From contig JBBQZU010000007.1 in assembly GCA_038207425.1 (NCBI GenBank), positions 1 to 64,000 on the forward strand: 64,000 bases of DNA, written 5' to 3'. This document shows, in pieces, positions 36,456-45,122 of this stretch. This stretch comes from JBBQZU01 sp038207425 (GTDB taxonomy: Bacteria; Bacteroidota; Bacteroidia; Flavobacteriales_D; Cryomorphaceae). The position numbers and the translations under genes are program-made. The notes under the pieces were generated by a model. The model did not search any database, was not told the origin of the DNA, and saw nothing but the letters and a program-made list of their open reading frames with translations. The first letter of the stretch is position 1. Every line of letters begins with the position of its first letter.

Positions 36456-37868
36456 ATGACCCCAGAAAGAAATCCAGGCATAAGCCGGAGGAAATTTATT
36501 GCAACTACTGGTTGCGCGGCAATTGGCGCGACCACTTTGCTTTCATCGCTTATTAATATGAAAGCAGTTGCTGCAGCAGCCCTTGACAAACGTGCGGGCT
36601 CTTCCGATGATTACAAGGCGATGGTTTGCATCTTGCTAGCAGGCGGATCTGATTCGCACAACATGCTCGTACCACGAAGCAACGAAGCGTGGCAGCAATA
36701 TTCTCTGACAAGAGCAAATCTTGCCCTGCCTCAATCGCAAATTCTTCAACTTAATCATACACCCCTGAACGGGCATAGCTATGGTGTGCATCCACTGATG
36801 CCAGAAGTTCGTGATTTATTCAATTCGGGTAAGCTTTCATTCATTTCGAACGTAGGCACGCTGGTAGAACCAATTACCAAACAGCAATATCTTAATAACA
36901 ATAAAAAATTGCCGTTGGGTCTCTTTTCACATAGTGATCAGGTAAAACACTGGCAAACGGGACGTCCTGGCGAACGCAAATCATATGGCTGGGGTGGCAG
37001 GATTGCAGACCTTGTGCAAAGTCAAAATCAGAATGATTTGATTTCCATGAATATTTCACTTGATGGCAGCAATCAGTTTCAAATGGGAGAGCATAATGTG
37101 GAATTTTCATTAAGACCAACCGGTACTTCAGGTATAAATGGATATGGCACGAACAATATTTACCACAACCTTCGCGATGCAGCGATCAACAATATTCTTG
37201 ACAAAGACTATCAGGATATTTATGAGAAAACGTACATCTCTACCCTCAAAAATGCAAAAGAAGGCAGCGGTGTATTACAGAACGCAATTGATGCTCAAGG
37301 TGAACTTGCAACAAATTTCTCGAATACTGCCCTATCGCAAAAGCTTAAGATGGTCGCAAAGGTGATCAAAGCAAGAGAAAGCCTTGGTTTTTCAAGGCAA
37401 ACATTCTTCGTGAACTTCGCCGGATGGGACCACCATGATGATACGCTCGACTCGCAACTTGCCATGTTGCCCGAACTGAGTCAAGGGCTCGCAGAGTTCA
37501 ATCAGGCGCTGGAAGAAATGGGAGTATCTACGAATGTAACCACTTTTACAATCTCCGATTTCGGACGTACTCTTACATCAAATGGCAATGGGTCAGACCA
37601 TGCCTGGGGCGGCAATATGCTCGTGATGGGTGGTTCTGTGAATGGAGGTGAGATATATGGTGACTATCCTTTGCTCAATATAAGCAATGAATGGATGCTG
37701 CCACGAGGGGTGCTTATTCCAACTACATCCTCTACTGAGTACATGTCAGAGTTGGCTCTTTGGTTTGGCATTTCACCTGGTGATGTGGCTGATATCTTTC
37801 CTGATATTACAAACTTCACATCTAATCCTGGTGCTTACCCTATTGGATTTATGAACCCTGGAATTTAA
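36456..37868 (+). CDS. DUF1501 domain protein with Tat signal
   Basis: 470 aa. A twin-arginine signal is visible (GISRRKFIATTGCAAIGATT), predicting export in folded form. DUF1501 features are MVCILLAGGSDSHNMLVP, the segment GLFSHSDQVKHWQTGRPGE, FFVNFAGWDHHDD and, near the end, TFTISDFGRTLTSNGNGSDH with HAWGGNMLVMGG. The fold belongs to the alkaline phosphatase/sulfatase-like superfamily, but the catalytic role is not established. The ATG at 36456 is preferred over a TTG at 36447. It is second in the DUF1800-DUF1501-T9SS cargo operon. Confidence 0.88.
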   Translation: MTPERNPGISRRKFIATTGCAAIGATTLLSSLINMKAVAAAALDKRAGSSDDYKAMVCILLAGGSDSHNMLVPRSNEAWQQYSLTRANLALPQSQILQLNHTPLNGHSYGVHPLMPEVRDLFNSGKLSFISNVGTLVEPITKQQYLNNNKKLPLGLFSHSDQVKHWQTGRPGERKSYGWGGRIADLVQSQNQNDLISMNISLDGSNQFQMGEHNVEFSLRPTGTSGINGYGTNNIYHNLRDAAINNILDKDYQDIYEKTYISTLKNAKEGSGVLQNAIDAQGELATNFSNTALSQKLKMVAKVIKARESLGFSRQTFFVNFAGWDHHDDTLDSQLAMLPELSQGLAEFNQALEEMGVSTNVTTFTISDFGRTLTSNGNGSDHAWGGNMLVMGGSVNGGEIYGDYPLLNISNEWMLPRGVLIPTTSSTEYMSELALWFGISPGDVADIFPDITNFTSNPGAYPIGFMNPGI

Positions 37869-37872
37869 CTCT

Positions 37873-38619
37873 ATGAAAAGTATATTTACTATAGTGCTCA
37901 CTACTGCAGTTATAACAGCATCAGCGCAATGTTTTCCAGAACGCCACAACACTTCGTGGAACGAAGGCTGGTTTTCGTGCACACAAAATGAAAACCCCAA
38001 TACGGAGAGAGGTTTGAGCCACTGGGTTATGTATGATTTTGGAAATACCTACAGATTGGGAGAAGTCTACATGTGGAATCTAAATGACAACAAAAGGCTT
38101 GGTAATGGATTCAAGGATTTTGTAATAGACTACAGTACAGACGGTACAAATTGGAAAAATCTGGGCATATTTGATATTGACAAAGCTCCCGGTACCAGTA
38201 TGTATGAAGGCGAAATTGTGGCAACATTTGATGGTGACACTGCGCGGTATGTAATTTTAACTGCGCTTAGCAATTGGGGCGGTCAGTGCGTTGGCTTTGC
38301 CGAAGTTCAGTTTCAGGTATTAGAAGTTACTGCGCAGATTACAGGTCAGTTTGTAAACGATTGTTTCTCGGTAGCTGTGTATCCCAACCCGCATATCGAA
38401 TCGTTCAATTTTGAAGTGACCACAAAATGCCCGGGTCCAATGGACTTTTCCATGTATGACCATACCGGAAAGCTGATAATGAAAGGTATTCTCGCCGATG
38501 GCGTGAGTATACAGCAGGAAACTGTACAAACAGGCAGCATGGCTCCCGGTCTTTATCACCTTGTGGTGCACCAGGAAGGAAAGATCAGCAGGCACCCGGT
38601 AGTTAAAATGTTGCGGTAA
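37873..38619 (+). CDS. Secreted T9SS cargo with discoidin-like domain and type A sorting tail
   Basis: 248 aa. A signal peptide (MKSIFTIVLTTAVITASAQ) precedes a beta-sandwich-like domain resembling F5/8 type C (LSHWVMYDFGNTYRLGEVYM, FVIDYSTDGTNWKNLG, ARYVILTALSNWGGQCVG). The last 75 residues are a type IX secretion type A sorting domain (VAVYPNPHIESFNFEV, then GKLIMKG and PGLYHLVVHQEG). The protein should be exported by Sec and then T9SS to the cell surface. It lies 4 bp after the DUF1501 gene, as last gene of that operon. Confidence 0.85.
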   Translation: MKSIFTIVLTTAVITASAQCFPERHNTSWNEGWFSCTQNENPNTERGLSHWVMYDFGNTYRLGEVYMWNLNDNKRLGNGFKDFVIDYSTDGTNWKNLGIFDIDKAPGTSMYEGEIVATFDGDTARYVILTALSNWGGQCVGFAEVQFQVLEVTAQITGQFVNDCFSVAVYPNPHIESFNFEVTTKCPGPMDFSMYDHTGKLIMKGILADGVSIQQETVQTGSMAPGLYHLVVHQEGKISRHPVVKMLR

Positions 38620-38682
38620 TCTTGTAATGGGCTTCTGGCATTGAGCAAATGATTACTTTCGTCTTCGTAATCTCTAGTTTGT

Positions 38683-39141
38683 ATGTCAACATTCTCCGAA
38701 AAAACAACAGTATTTAAAGGTAAGGCTAAGCGTTTCATTCTTAAGCTTTTCGGTGTGGTGGTGCTCATTGGTATTGCCGTAATTCTGTTTATCTACTATG
38801 CCAATTTCAGCACCGGGGTTAGGGCGGGCATCGTTCTGAAAGTAAGTAAGAAAGGAGCCATATTCAAAACCTACGAAGGCCAGCTTGACCTGATGAGTTT
38901 TGGTGCAGTAAAGAGCCAAAATCAGCTTTCGCAAACATTCGAATTTTCTGTATACAAGGATGATAATGAAGTAATTAGAGAGCTCGAACGTGTAGCCCTA
39001 AGCGGTGAAAGAGTGAATCTCCAATACGAAGAGAAATATGCAATTCTGCCCTGGCGGGGTAGCACGGAGTATTTTGTAACCGGCGTAGAAGTAGGGGAAG
39101 GCAGTGAAGCACCTAGCACTAAGAAAGGTTTTCTCGAATAA
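38683..39141 (+). CDS. Small single-pass membrane protein (Bacteroidota-specific)
   Basis: 152 aa. A cytosolic basic N terminus is followed by one membrane helix (LFGVVVLIGIAVILFIYYANF) and a soluble domain with GIVLKVSKKGAIFKTYEGQL and LQYEEKYAILPWRGSTEYFV. Homologues in databases are often labelled 6-phosphogluconate dehydrogenase, but this one has no nucleotide-binding motif and that name should not be used. Function unknown. It stands alone between the T9SS cargo gene and the convergent M1 peptidase. Confidence 0.82.
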   Translation: MSTFSEKTTVFKGKAKRFILKLFGVVVLIGIAVILFIYYANFSTGVRAGIVLKVSKKGAIFKTYEGQLDLMSFGAVKSQNQLSQTFEFSVYKDDNEVIRELERVALSGERVNLQYEEKYAILPWRGSTEYFVTGVEVGEGSEAPSTKKGFLE

Positions 39142-39156
39142 ACACTAACCCTGGAT

Positions 39157-40782
39157 TCAGCCCTGTACTTGTTTGACTTCAATGTAAAAGTTTCGGTCAA
39201 TTTTAGGTATTTGTTTAAACTCACTTTCAGTAAATTGCCATTCTGTAGTGGGGAAGAGCCACAAGCCATCAGTAGTTTTCACTGGCATATCAAATCCTTG
39301 AACAACGTTTGTCCAGCGATACGCCAGGCTACTGCCTGAATTGTTACATTCGAGAACGGGAATGTTGACTGTGTGCAAGTACTGATCAAATATTTTACTC
39401 AAGTCACGTCCTGCAGCAGTGCTCATGAACTCTTCAACATCAGCAGAAGTTACAGTTGTATGATAAAATTTTCGGTTTAGGGCTACGAGCATTTCCCGAA
39501 AGGACTCCCCTTCAGGAAACAACTGCCTGATAGTATGAAGCATATTAGCTCCTTTATAGTACATATCGCCACTGCCTTCATGGTTCACTCCGTATGGGCC
39601 CACCATTGGTCGGTCGTTACGGATACTTGAACGCGTGCCGATTACATAATCATTGCCAGCTTCCACACCGTATTGGCATGTTGTATAAATTGTTTCGGAA
39701 TATGCAGTAAATCCTTCGTGTACCCACATATCTGCTATATCCTTTGTAGTAATGTTATTCCCAAACCACTCATGGCCGCTTTCGTGAATAATTATAAAAT
39801 CCCATTTCATACCCCAGCCGCTGCCCGAAAGGTCATTGCCCTGATATCCCTTTTGGAAAGCGTTTCCATAAGCAATGGCACTTTGATGTTCCATACCGAG
39901 ATGCGGAGATTGTACCAGTTTATAGCCGTCAGCATAGAATGGAAAAGGCCCAAACCAATGCTCGAAACAACCAAGCATATCATGGACTTCTTGAAAGTGT
40001 TCTTTCGCTTTTTCAAGATTGAAATCAAGTACCCAAAAGTCGAGATCAAGATCGCCATTCAACCCCTTATATGTCTCTGTCCAATTTGCATATTTCCCGA
40101 TATATGGTACAAGATTGTATGAATTGATGGGGTTTACAACTTCCCACGTCCAGGTTGTGTTTCCAGCTCCTGTTGAGACTTTGCTTTTTAATTTTCCATT
40201 TGCCACAGCACTCAACCCATCAGGAGCATTTATGCCCATGCTTGCACCAAGATCAGGTTCGTCGCTTTGATGATCTTTGCAGGGATACCATACACTGGCA
40301 CCCAAGCCCTGGCAAGCTACGCTCATCCAAGGGCTGCCATTTACGTCAGTGCTCCAAATCCAACCACCATCCCAAGGCGGCATGCGAGCAACACGCGGTT
40401 TTCCGCTATACTTTAACTCCACAGTAGCTGTGTCGCCAGTATTAAACTCTTCGGGAAATTTTAAATACCACACGTTTTCTTGATTCGATACTTCAAGATA
40501 AACGTTATTGTACGATGCCGCAGTGATTTTCATTGGTTTTTGAAGGTCAATTTGCATCAACGATCCCGGCTTTAGAACTTGAAAAGCAAGTTGCTGTGTG
40601 CCTTCAATGCTTTTCGATTCATAATCAGGTTTTACCGTAAGGTCATATCTGAGCACGTTCCACCAAGATCGCTCAGGTGTAATGGTTCCTCTTAAAGTAT
40701 CTTGTAGGGAAAAGGTGTTCTGAGCGATGGCAAGGCTTGCCACTGCGGCATAAGCAAGTGTCAATAATATGGATTTTTTCAT
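39157..40782 (-). CDS. M1-family zinc metallopeptidase, secreted
   Basis: 541 aa. The signal peptide is MKKSILLTLAYAAVASLAIAQ. The zinc site is HESGHEWFGNN with the distal glutamate in WVHEGFTAYSE, the M1 (gluzincin) spacing. The exopeptidase motif reads LGMEHQSAIAYG where canonical aminopeptidases have GAMEN, a form common in Bacteroidota M1 enzymes. It lacks the large C-terminal helical domain of full-length aminopeptidase N. It should cleave N-terminal residues from peptides in the periplasm or outside the cell. Confidence 0.9.
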   Translation of the reverse strand: MKKSILLTLAYAAVASLAIAQNTFSLQDTLRGTITPERSWWNVLRYDLTVKPDYESKSIEGTQQLAFQVLKPGSLMQIDLQKPMKITAASYNNVYLEVSNQENVWYLKFPEEFNTGDTATVELKYSGKPRVARMPPWDGGWIWSTDVNGSPWMSVACQGLGASVWYPCKDHQSDEPDLGASMGINAPDGLSAVANGKLKSKVSTGAGNTTWTWEVVNPINSYNLVPYIGKYANWTETYKGLNGDLDLDFWVLDFNLEKAKEHFQEVHDMLGCFEHWFGPFPFYADGYKLVQSPHLGMEHQSAIAYGNAFQKGYQGNDLSGSGWGMKWDFIIIHESGHEWFGNNITTKDIADMWVHEGFTAYSETIYTTCQYGVEAGNDYVIGTRSSIRNDRPMVGPYGVNHEGSGDMYYKGANMLHTIRQLFPEGESFREMLVALNRKFYHTTVTSADVEEFMSTAAGRDLSKIFDQYLHTVNIPVLECNNSGSSLAYRWTNVVQGFDMPVKTTDGLWLFPTTEWQFTESEFKQIPKIDRNFYIEVKQVQG

Positions 40783-40919
40783 AAATCTGGATTTATATAA
40801 TAACCTGCAAACACAGCACCAATATACACTGCAAATGCCGAATGATAAATATTCTATTGAATAATTGAACTATCTAACTGTTTTCACAGTTTGAACAATA
40901 ACTTTAACAAAAATATTCA

Positions 40920-42170
40920 ATGCAGGAAGCAGTGCAGTACGATATAATTATCGTGGGTGCCGGATTGGCTGGCTTATATGCAGCAATATGCGGCGAAAAG
41001 GCGGGTTATTCTGTACTTGTAATAGAAGGTACCGAAAGGCCTGGTGGAAGAATAAAAACCGATTTTATTGAAGGATTCAAACTTGACCATGGATTTCAGG
41101 TGCTGATAAATTCGTACCCCAAAGCAGTAGAAGTTTTTGACTTCAATGCATTGCATCTGCAGTCTTTCGAATCAGGGGCTCTGATTACCGATGACTCCGA
41201 CACTTATAGCATTGGTGATCCTCTCCGAAAGATAAGCCAGCTCTTTCCAATGATTTTTTCTAAAGTAGGAAGTATTGGTGATAAGATAAAGCTCTGGCAA
41301 CTCACTAGTGAATTGCAGGCCCTGAGCCCCGACCAGGCTTTTGATGGTATTGCAATGCCTACCATGAAATACTTGCAAAAAAGAGGTTTCTCCAAAAAGA
41401 TCATTTCCAATTTCTTCGTTCCATTTTTTGGTGGAATTTTTCTCGAAAGAGCGCTTGACACTCCTGCTGGCATGTTTCGGTTTGTTTTCCGAAATTTTAG
41501 TCTCGGCGAAGCTTGCCTTCCGAAGGATGGAATGGAAGCACTGCCATTACAGTTGCTAAACCTTTTAAAATCAACTGAAGTGCTTCATAATACCAGGGTT
41601 GCTCAAATTGACCAAAACGGTAAGGTGGTGCTCTCAACCGGTGAAATCCTGCGCAGCAAAAAAGTGATCATCGCATGCAATCCAAAACCATTGCTCAATC
41701 AATTGGATGAAGCCGTGGCCTACAGGAAAACTACAACCATGTATTTCAGCGGAAGCGACAAGCTGAAGAAAATGAACCGCACCATAGGTCTTGACGCCCG
41801 CAAGCACAGCCCCGTTAATAATTATTGCAGGCTCGACGAAGTGCAGCCATCCTATGCTCCTCAAGGAAAATCACTTTGGAGTGTAACAGTCAGAGATGGA
41901 AATGATGCTGCTTTGCAGGATATTACAATGGCCTTGGCTGAGCTAATAGGAGCGAAAGCCGATGAACTGAAGCACCTGAAAACCTACCATATCCGCGAGG
42001 CACTTCCCGTAATTGCAACCCCGCGGAATGATATGCCTGCCGACCAAACCCAACTAACTGCAAATGTTCATCTTGCAGGTGATTATCTTTTGAATGGTTC
42101 CATCGATGCCGCGCTTAGATCAGGTTACCGCGCTGCAAAAGCGGTAACGGAGTCGCTGGGTTTGAAGTAA
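40920..42170 (+). CDS. FAD-dependent amine oxidase-type oxidoreductase
   Basis: 416 aa. The dinucleotide-binding motif is DIIIVGAGLAGLYAAICGEK, followed by VIEGTERPGGRIKTDF, typical of the amine oxidase/protoporphyrinogen oxidase/phytoene desaturase group. A C-terminal FAD motif is VHLAGDYLLNGSIDAALRSG. It has no signal peptide. The substrate cannot be fixed from sequence; the middle domain (ISNFFVPFFGGIFLERALDT) is shared with NAD(P)/FAD proteins of unknown role. Monocistronic and divergent from the M1 peptidase gene. Confidence 0.88.
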   Translation: MQEAVQYDIIIVGAGLAGLYAAICGEKAGYSVLVIEGTERPGGRIKTDFIEGFKLDHGFQVLINSYPKAVEVFDFNALHLQSFESGALITDDSDTYSIGDPLRKISQLFPMIFSKVGSIGDKIKLWQLTSELQALSPDQAFDGIAMPTMKYLQKRGFSKKIISNFFVPFFGGIFLERALDTPAGMFRFVFRNFSLGEACLPKDGMEALPLQLLNLLKSTEVLHNTRVAQIDQNGKVVLSTGEILRSKKVIIACNPKPLLNQLDEAVAYRKTTTMYFSGSDKLKKMNRTIGLDARKHSPVNNYCRLDEVQPSYAPQGKSLWSVTVRDGNDAALQDITMALAELIGAKADELKHLKTYHIREALPVIATPRNDMPADQTQLTANVHLAGDYLLNGSIDAALRSGYRAAKAVTESLGLK

Positions 42171-42223
42171 TTTTTTTTTACAGAATCAATTGTTGCAAAT
42201 GGTGGTGCCTTCCCCAATACTGC

Positions 42224-42231
42224 TACTTTTG
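42224..42231 (+). promoter_or_regulatory. -7 promoter element (TACTTTTG) for lysA
   Basis: TACTTTTG matches TAnnTTTG, 16 nt before the lysA ATG at 42248. The predicted leader is about 10 nt. No -33 TTG is seen at normal spacing. Confidence 0.5.
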
Positions 42232-42247
42232 CCGAAAATTAGATCAC

Positions 42248-43474
42248 ATGTCCGATAGATTGGCAATAGGTGGTATTGAAACCACAGACTTAGTAAAAGA
42301 GTTTGGTGCACCACTGTACGTGTATGACACCGTCATTATGGAGCGTCAGTACCGCCGCATAGAAAGTGCATTTAAAAAGACCAAACTCAAAATCAATTAT
42401 GCCTGTAAGGCGCTCAATAATATAAACGTTCTCCGATTCTTTCACAGCCTCGGAAGCGGATTAGATACAGTATCAATTCAGGAGGTGCAGCTTGGACTAA
42501 TGGCTGGCTTTGCACCAAATGATATCATATTCACACCAAATGGTGTTTCAATAAAAGAAATCAAGGAAGCCGTAGCTTTAGGGGTAAGGGTAAATATTGA
42601 CAACCTGTCAATCTTAGAGCAGTTTGCACACGCATTTGGCAGCAATTATCCCATTTGCATCAGGCTCAATCCTCACATCAATGCAGGGGGTAATCAAAAA
42701 ATTTCTGTAGGTCATATTGATTCAAAATTTGGCGTAAGCATACATCAACTGAGACACCTAGAGCGCCTAATTAAAAGTCTCAATATTAAAGTAGAAGGCC
42801 TGCATATGCATACAGGTAGTGACATACTTGACGTAGATGTATTTTTGCGCGGGGCAGAGCTGTTGCTCGATGTGGCCCGTGACTTTAAAGACCTGACCTA
42901 TATTGATTTCGGAAGTGGGTTTAAAGTAGCTTATATGCAGAATGATATCAGCACCGATATTGAAGAGTTGGGAGAGAAAATGACCGACATGTTCAAATCG
43001 TTTTGCAAAGAATATGGTCGTGAACTTCAGATTGAGTTCGAACCCGGTAAATTTTTGGTAAGTGAGTCAGGCTATTTTCTTTGTGAAGTAAATGCGCTGA
43101 AACAAACAACTGCAACTGTTTTCGCACAAGTCAATACTGGCCTCAACCACCTTATCAGACCAATGTTTTACGATTCGTATCACCATATTACAAATGCCAG
43201 CGACACATCGCGAAAGCCGAGATTGTATACTGTTGTTGGATACATCTGCGAAACTGACACTTTTGCCGTTGACAGGCAGATACAAGAGATACATCAAGGC
43301 GATATACTTGCCTTTCATAACGCGGGGGCGTACTGTTTTACTATGAGCAGCAACTACAATAGCCGGCCAAGACCCGCTGAAGTAATGATTATCAAAGGAA
43401 AGGCACATTTAATAACGAAGCGTGAAACCCTTGATGACATCCTAAAAAATCAACTGGTATTATCAGAATGGTAA
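42248..43474 (+). CDS. lysA: Diaminopimelate decarboxylase
   Basis: 408 aa. PLP enzyme for the last step of lysine synthesis, meso-DAP to lysine and CO2. The PLP lysine is in KINYACKALNN; the substrate/PLP motifs HMHTGSDILD, DFGSGFKVAY and EFEPGKFLVSESG are present, and the second-subunit cysteine region is VGYICETDTFA. NAGAYCFTMSSNYNSRPRPAE is the conserved C-terminal stretch in two parts. The length fits the family. It overlaps the in-frame upstream extension of the beta-barrel gene but not its real start at 43516. Confidence 0.95.
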   Translation: MSDRLAIGGIETTDLVKEFGAPLYVYDTVIMERQYRRIESAFKKTKLKINYACKALNNINVLRFFHSLGSGLDTVSIQEVQLGLMAGFAPNDIIFTPNGVSIKEIKEAVALGVRVNIDNLSILEQFAHAFGSNYPICIRLNPHINAGGNQKISVGHIDSKFGVSIHQLRHLERLIKSLNIKVEGLHMHTGSDILDVDVFLRGAELLLDVARDFKDLTYIDFGSGFKVAYMQNDISTDIEELGEKMTDMFKSFCKEYGRELQIEFEPGKFLVSESGYFLCEVNALKQTTATVFAQVNTGLNHLIRPMFYDSYHHITNASDTSRKPRLYTVVGYICETDTFAVDRQIQEIHQGDILAFHNAGAYCFTMSSNYNSRPRPAEVMIIKGKAHLITKRETLDDILKNQLVLSEW

Positions 43475-43515
43475 GCAATTCAAAAATCATAACTTCGCCA
43501 TCAAACTTCTATGTA

Positions 43516-44118
43516 ATGAAAAAAATCATTCTCTCCTTTTTCTTGATGGCAGCAGCATTTACTGTTTCAGCCCAATTAGAAATCCGCCCTTTTTTGGGTG
43601 CTAATTTTAGTAATGTTACAAAGAGTGCAGATGGCACTAGTACTCAGGCAAAACTTGGCGGCCAGCTTGGAGCTAGTCTTTTAATAGGCAATAAGCTCCA
43701 TGTAATGCCGGGTATAGCGCTTTTCTCAAGATCTACAGAGTATAGTGTAGCTGGAGATGTGAATACAGACCAAACAGTGAACGGAGTTATGATTCCCATC
43801 CTTATTGGTTATCGCATTTTTGATGCAACTGAAAAACCCTTCTTCAATTTCCGTTTGTGGACAGGGCCTTCATTGATGTTTCTCACCACAACCAAGTTAG
43901 ATGATTCTGACTTCAATGAAGCAATAGACTGGAAAAGCAACCAATGGGGTTACCAGATTGGGGCGGGTCTGGATATTGCCATATTTTTTGTAGACTTTGG
44001 ATATGAAGTTGGACTTTCCAACACCGGTGAAGCGAAAAGTGGATTGAGTGGTGTTACGGACATTAAAAGCAATACATTTTTAATTAATGCAGGTGTTCGA
44101 CTGAGTTTGGCAAGATAA
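43516..44118 (+). CDS. Outer-membrane beta-barrel protein, paralogue 1
   Basis: 200 aa from ATG at 43516. Signal peptide MKKIILSFFLMAAAFTVSAQ, then a barrel starting LEIRPFLGANFSNVTKSADG and ending NAGVRLSLAR. The pattern is that of small porin-family/OmpW-like beta-barrels with eight or so strands. It is clearly related along its whole length to the gene at 44396, so the two are tandem duplicates. A terminator follows at 44139. No transport function is known. Confidence 0.85.
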   Translation: MKKIILSFFLMAAAFTVSAQLEIRPFLGANFSNVTKSADGTSTQAKLGGQLGASLLIGNKLHVMPGIALFSRSTEYSVAGDVNTDQTVNGVMIPILIGYRIFDATEKPFFNFRLWTGPSLMFLTTTKLDDSDFNEAIDWKSNQWGYQIGAGLDIAIFFVDFGYEVGLSNTGEAKSGLSGVTDIKSNTFLINAGVRLSLAR

Positions 44119-44138
44119 TTTTTGAGAAAATAAATTTT

Positions 44139-44173
44139 ATCCCTGATGGATTTTATTTCATCAGGGATTTTTA
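44139..44173 (+). terminator. Rho-independent terminator
   Basis: ATCCCTGATG (44139-44148) and CATCAGGGAT (44159-44168) give a perfect 10-bp stem with a 10-nt loop and a T-rich tail. It separates the two paralogous barrel genes, so they are transcribed separately. Confidence 0.85.
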
Positions 44174-44368
44174 TTTCAATGAAGTTTAAATACAAGCTCA
44201 ATTAAAGTCCGATTGACGTTTCGCTTCTCACAAATTAATCGATCAGGTCATAACACAAGCTTCATAGGGGATGTTGAAGAATTTTTTCCATTTAAAATGG
44301 GATAAGACTAGTGTTTATTTTGAGAAACATACGAGGAATTGTATAAAACTCAGCCTACATTACAGGCT

Positions 44369-44376
44369 TACTTTTG
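44369..44376 (+). promoter_or_regulatory. -7 promoter element (TACTTTTG) for barrel paralogue 2
   Basis: TACTTTTG matches TAnnTTTG, 20 nt before the ATG at 44396. It supports that start over an in-frame upstream one at 44339. Confidence 0.5.
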
Positions 44377-44395
44377 TTCTATAAAAATCATAAAA

Positions 44396-45001
44396 ATGAA
44401 AACTCTTCTTTTAACACTTGTACTTGGATGTAGTACCTTACTCGCATCTGCCCAATTTGAAGTAAGGCCATTTATAGGCGCAAACTTTAGTAATGTAAGT
44501 AAAACCCCAGACGGTAACGATACCCGAGCCAAATTAGGCGGACAATTTGGCGCAAGCGTTCTGATTGGTAACAAACTCCACCTGATGCCAGGAATTGCTC
44601 TATTTTCAAGATCAACGGAATACACCAACAACGTATCCAATGTAAAAACAGAACAAAATATCAGTGGAGTGATCGTTCCATTGCTCTTGGGTTATAGGTT
44701 TATGGATCCTACCACTGAGCCTTTTTTAAATTTCAGAATTTGGACAGGACCTTCTGTTATGTTTTTGACTAAGACTGAATTTGGAAATTCAGAAACAAAT
44801 GAAGCTGTAGACTGGAAGAACAATCAGTGGGGCTACCAGGTAGGTGCAGGTTTAGACATTGCAATGGTGTTTGTTGATTTAGGCTATGAAGTAGGGCTTT
44901 CAGAAGCAGGAAGTCTTGCAGAAGGAGTTGATACCTTTACTTCTATTAAGAACAACACATTCTTTGTAAATGTGGGTGTTCGTCTGAGCTTATCCAAATA
45001 A
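44396..45001 (+). CDS. Outer-membrane beta-barrel protein, paralogue 2
   Basis: 201 aa from ATG at 44396. Signal peptide MKTLLLTLVLGCSTLLASAQ, then FEVRPFIGANFSNVSKTPDG. Segments LGGQFGASVLIGNKLHLMPG, IWTGPSVMFLTKTEFG and VDLGYEVGLSEAGSLAEG align with paralogue 1 without gaps of note. It has its own promoter element and terminator, so it may be regulated separately from its neighbour. Function unknown beyond outer-membrane location. Confidence 0.85.
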   Translation: MKTLLLTLVLGCSTLLASAQFEVRPFIGANFSNVSKTPDGNDTRAKLGGQFGASVLIGNKLHLMPGIALFSRSTEYTNNVSNVKTEQNISGVIVPLLLGYRFMDPTTEPFLNFRIWTGPSVMFLTKTEFGNSETNEAVDWKNNQWGYQVGAGLDIAMVFVDLGYEVGLSEAGSLAEGVDTFTSIKNNTFFVNVGVRLSLSK

Positions 45002-45023
45002 GCTTCAAGACTATTGAGTTCAG

Positions 45024-45056
45024 ACCCCGATGAAAACATTTTCATCGGGGTTTTTT
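45024..45056 (+). terminator. Strong rho-independent terminator
   Basis: ACCCCGATGAAAA (45024-45036) and TTTTCATCGGGGT (45039-45051) form a perfect 13-bp stem followed by T6. It lies 22 bp after the barrel paralogue 2 stop. Confidence 0.9.
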
Positions 45057-45122
45057 AATGAATGGTAGTTTCATGAACGTTCAAATTTTGCGTTATTTGT
45101 AAATTAAAATAACTAATTAGCA

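Noticed and set aside
38683..39141. 6-phosphogluconate dehydrogenase
   Set aside because: The name is attached to homologues in databases, but the protein is a 152-aa single-pass membrane protein with no dinucleotide-binding motif.
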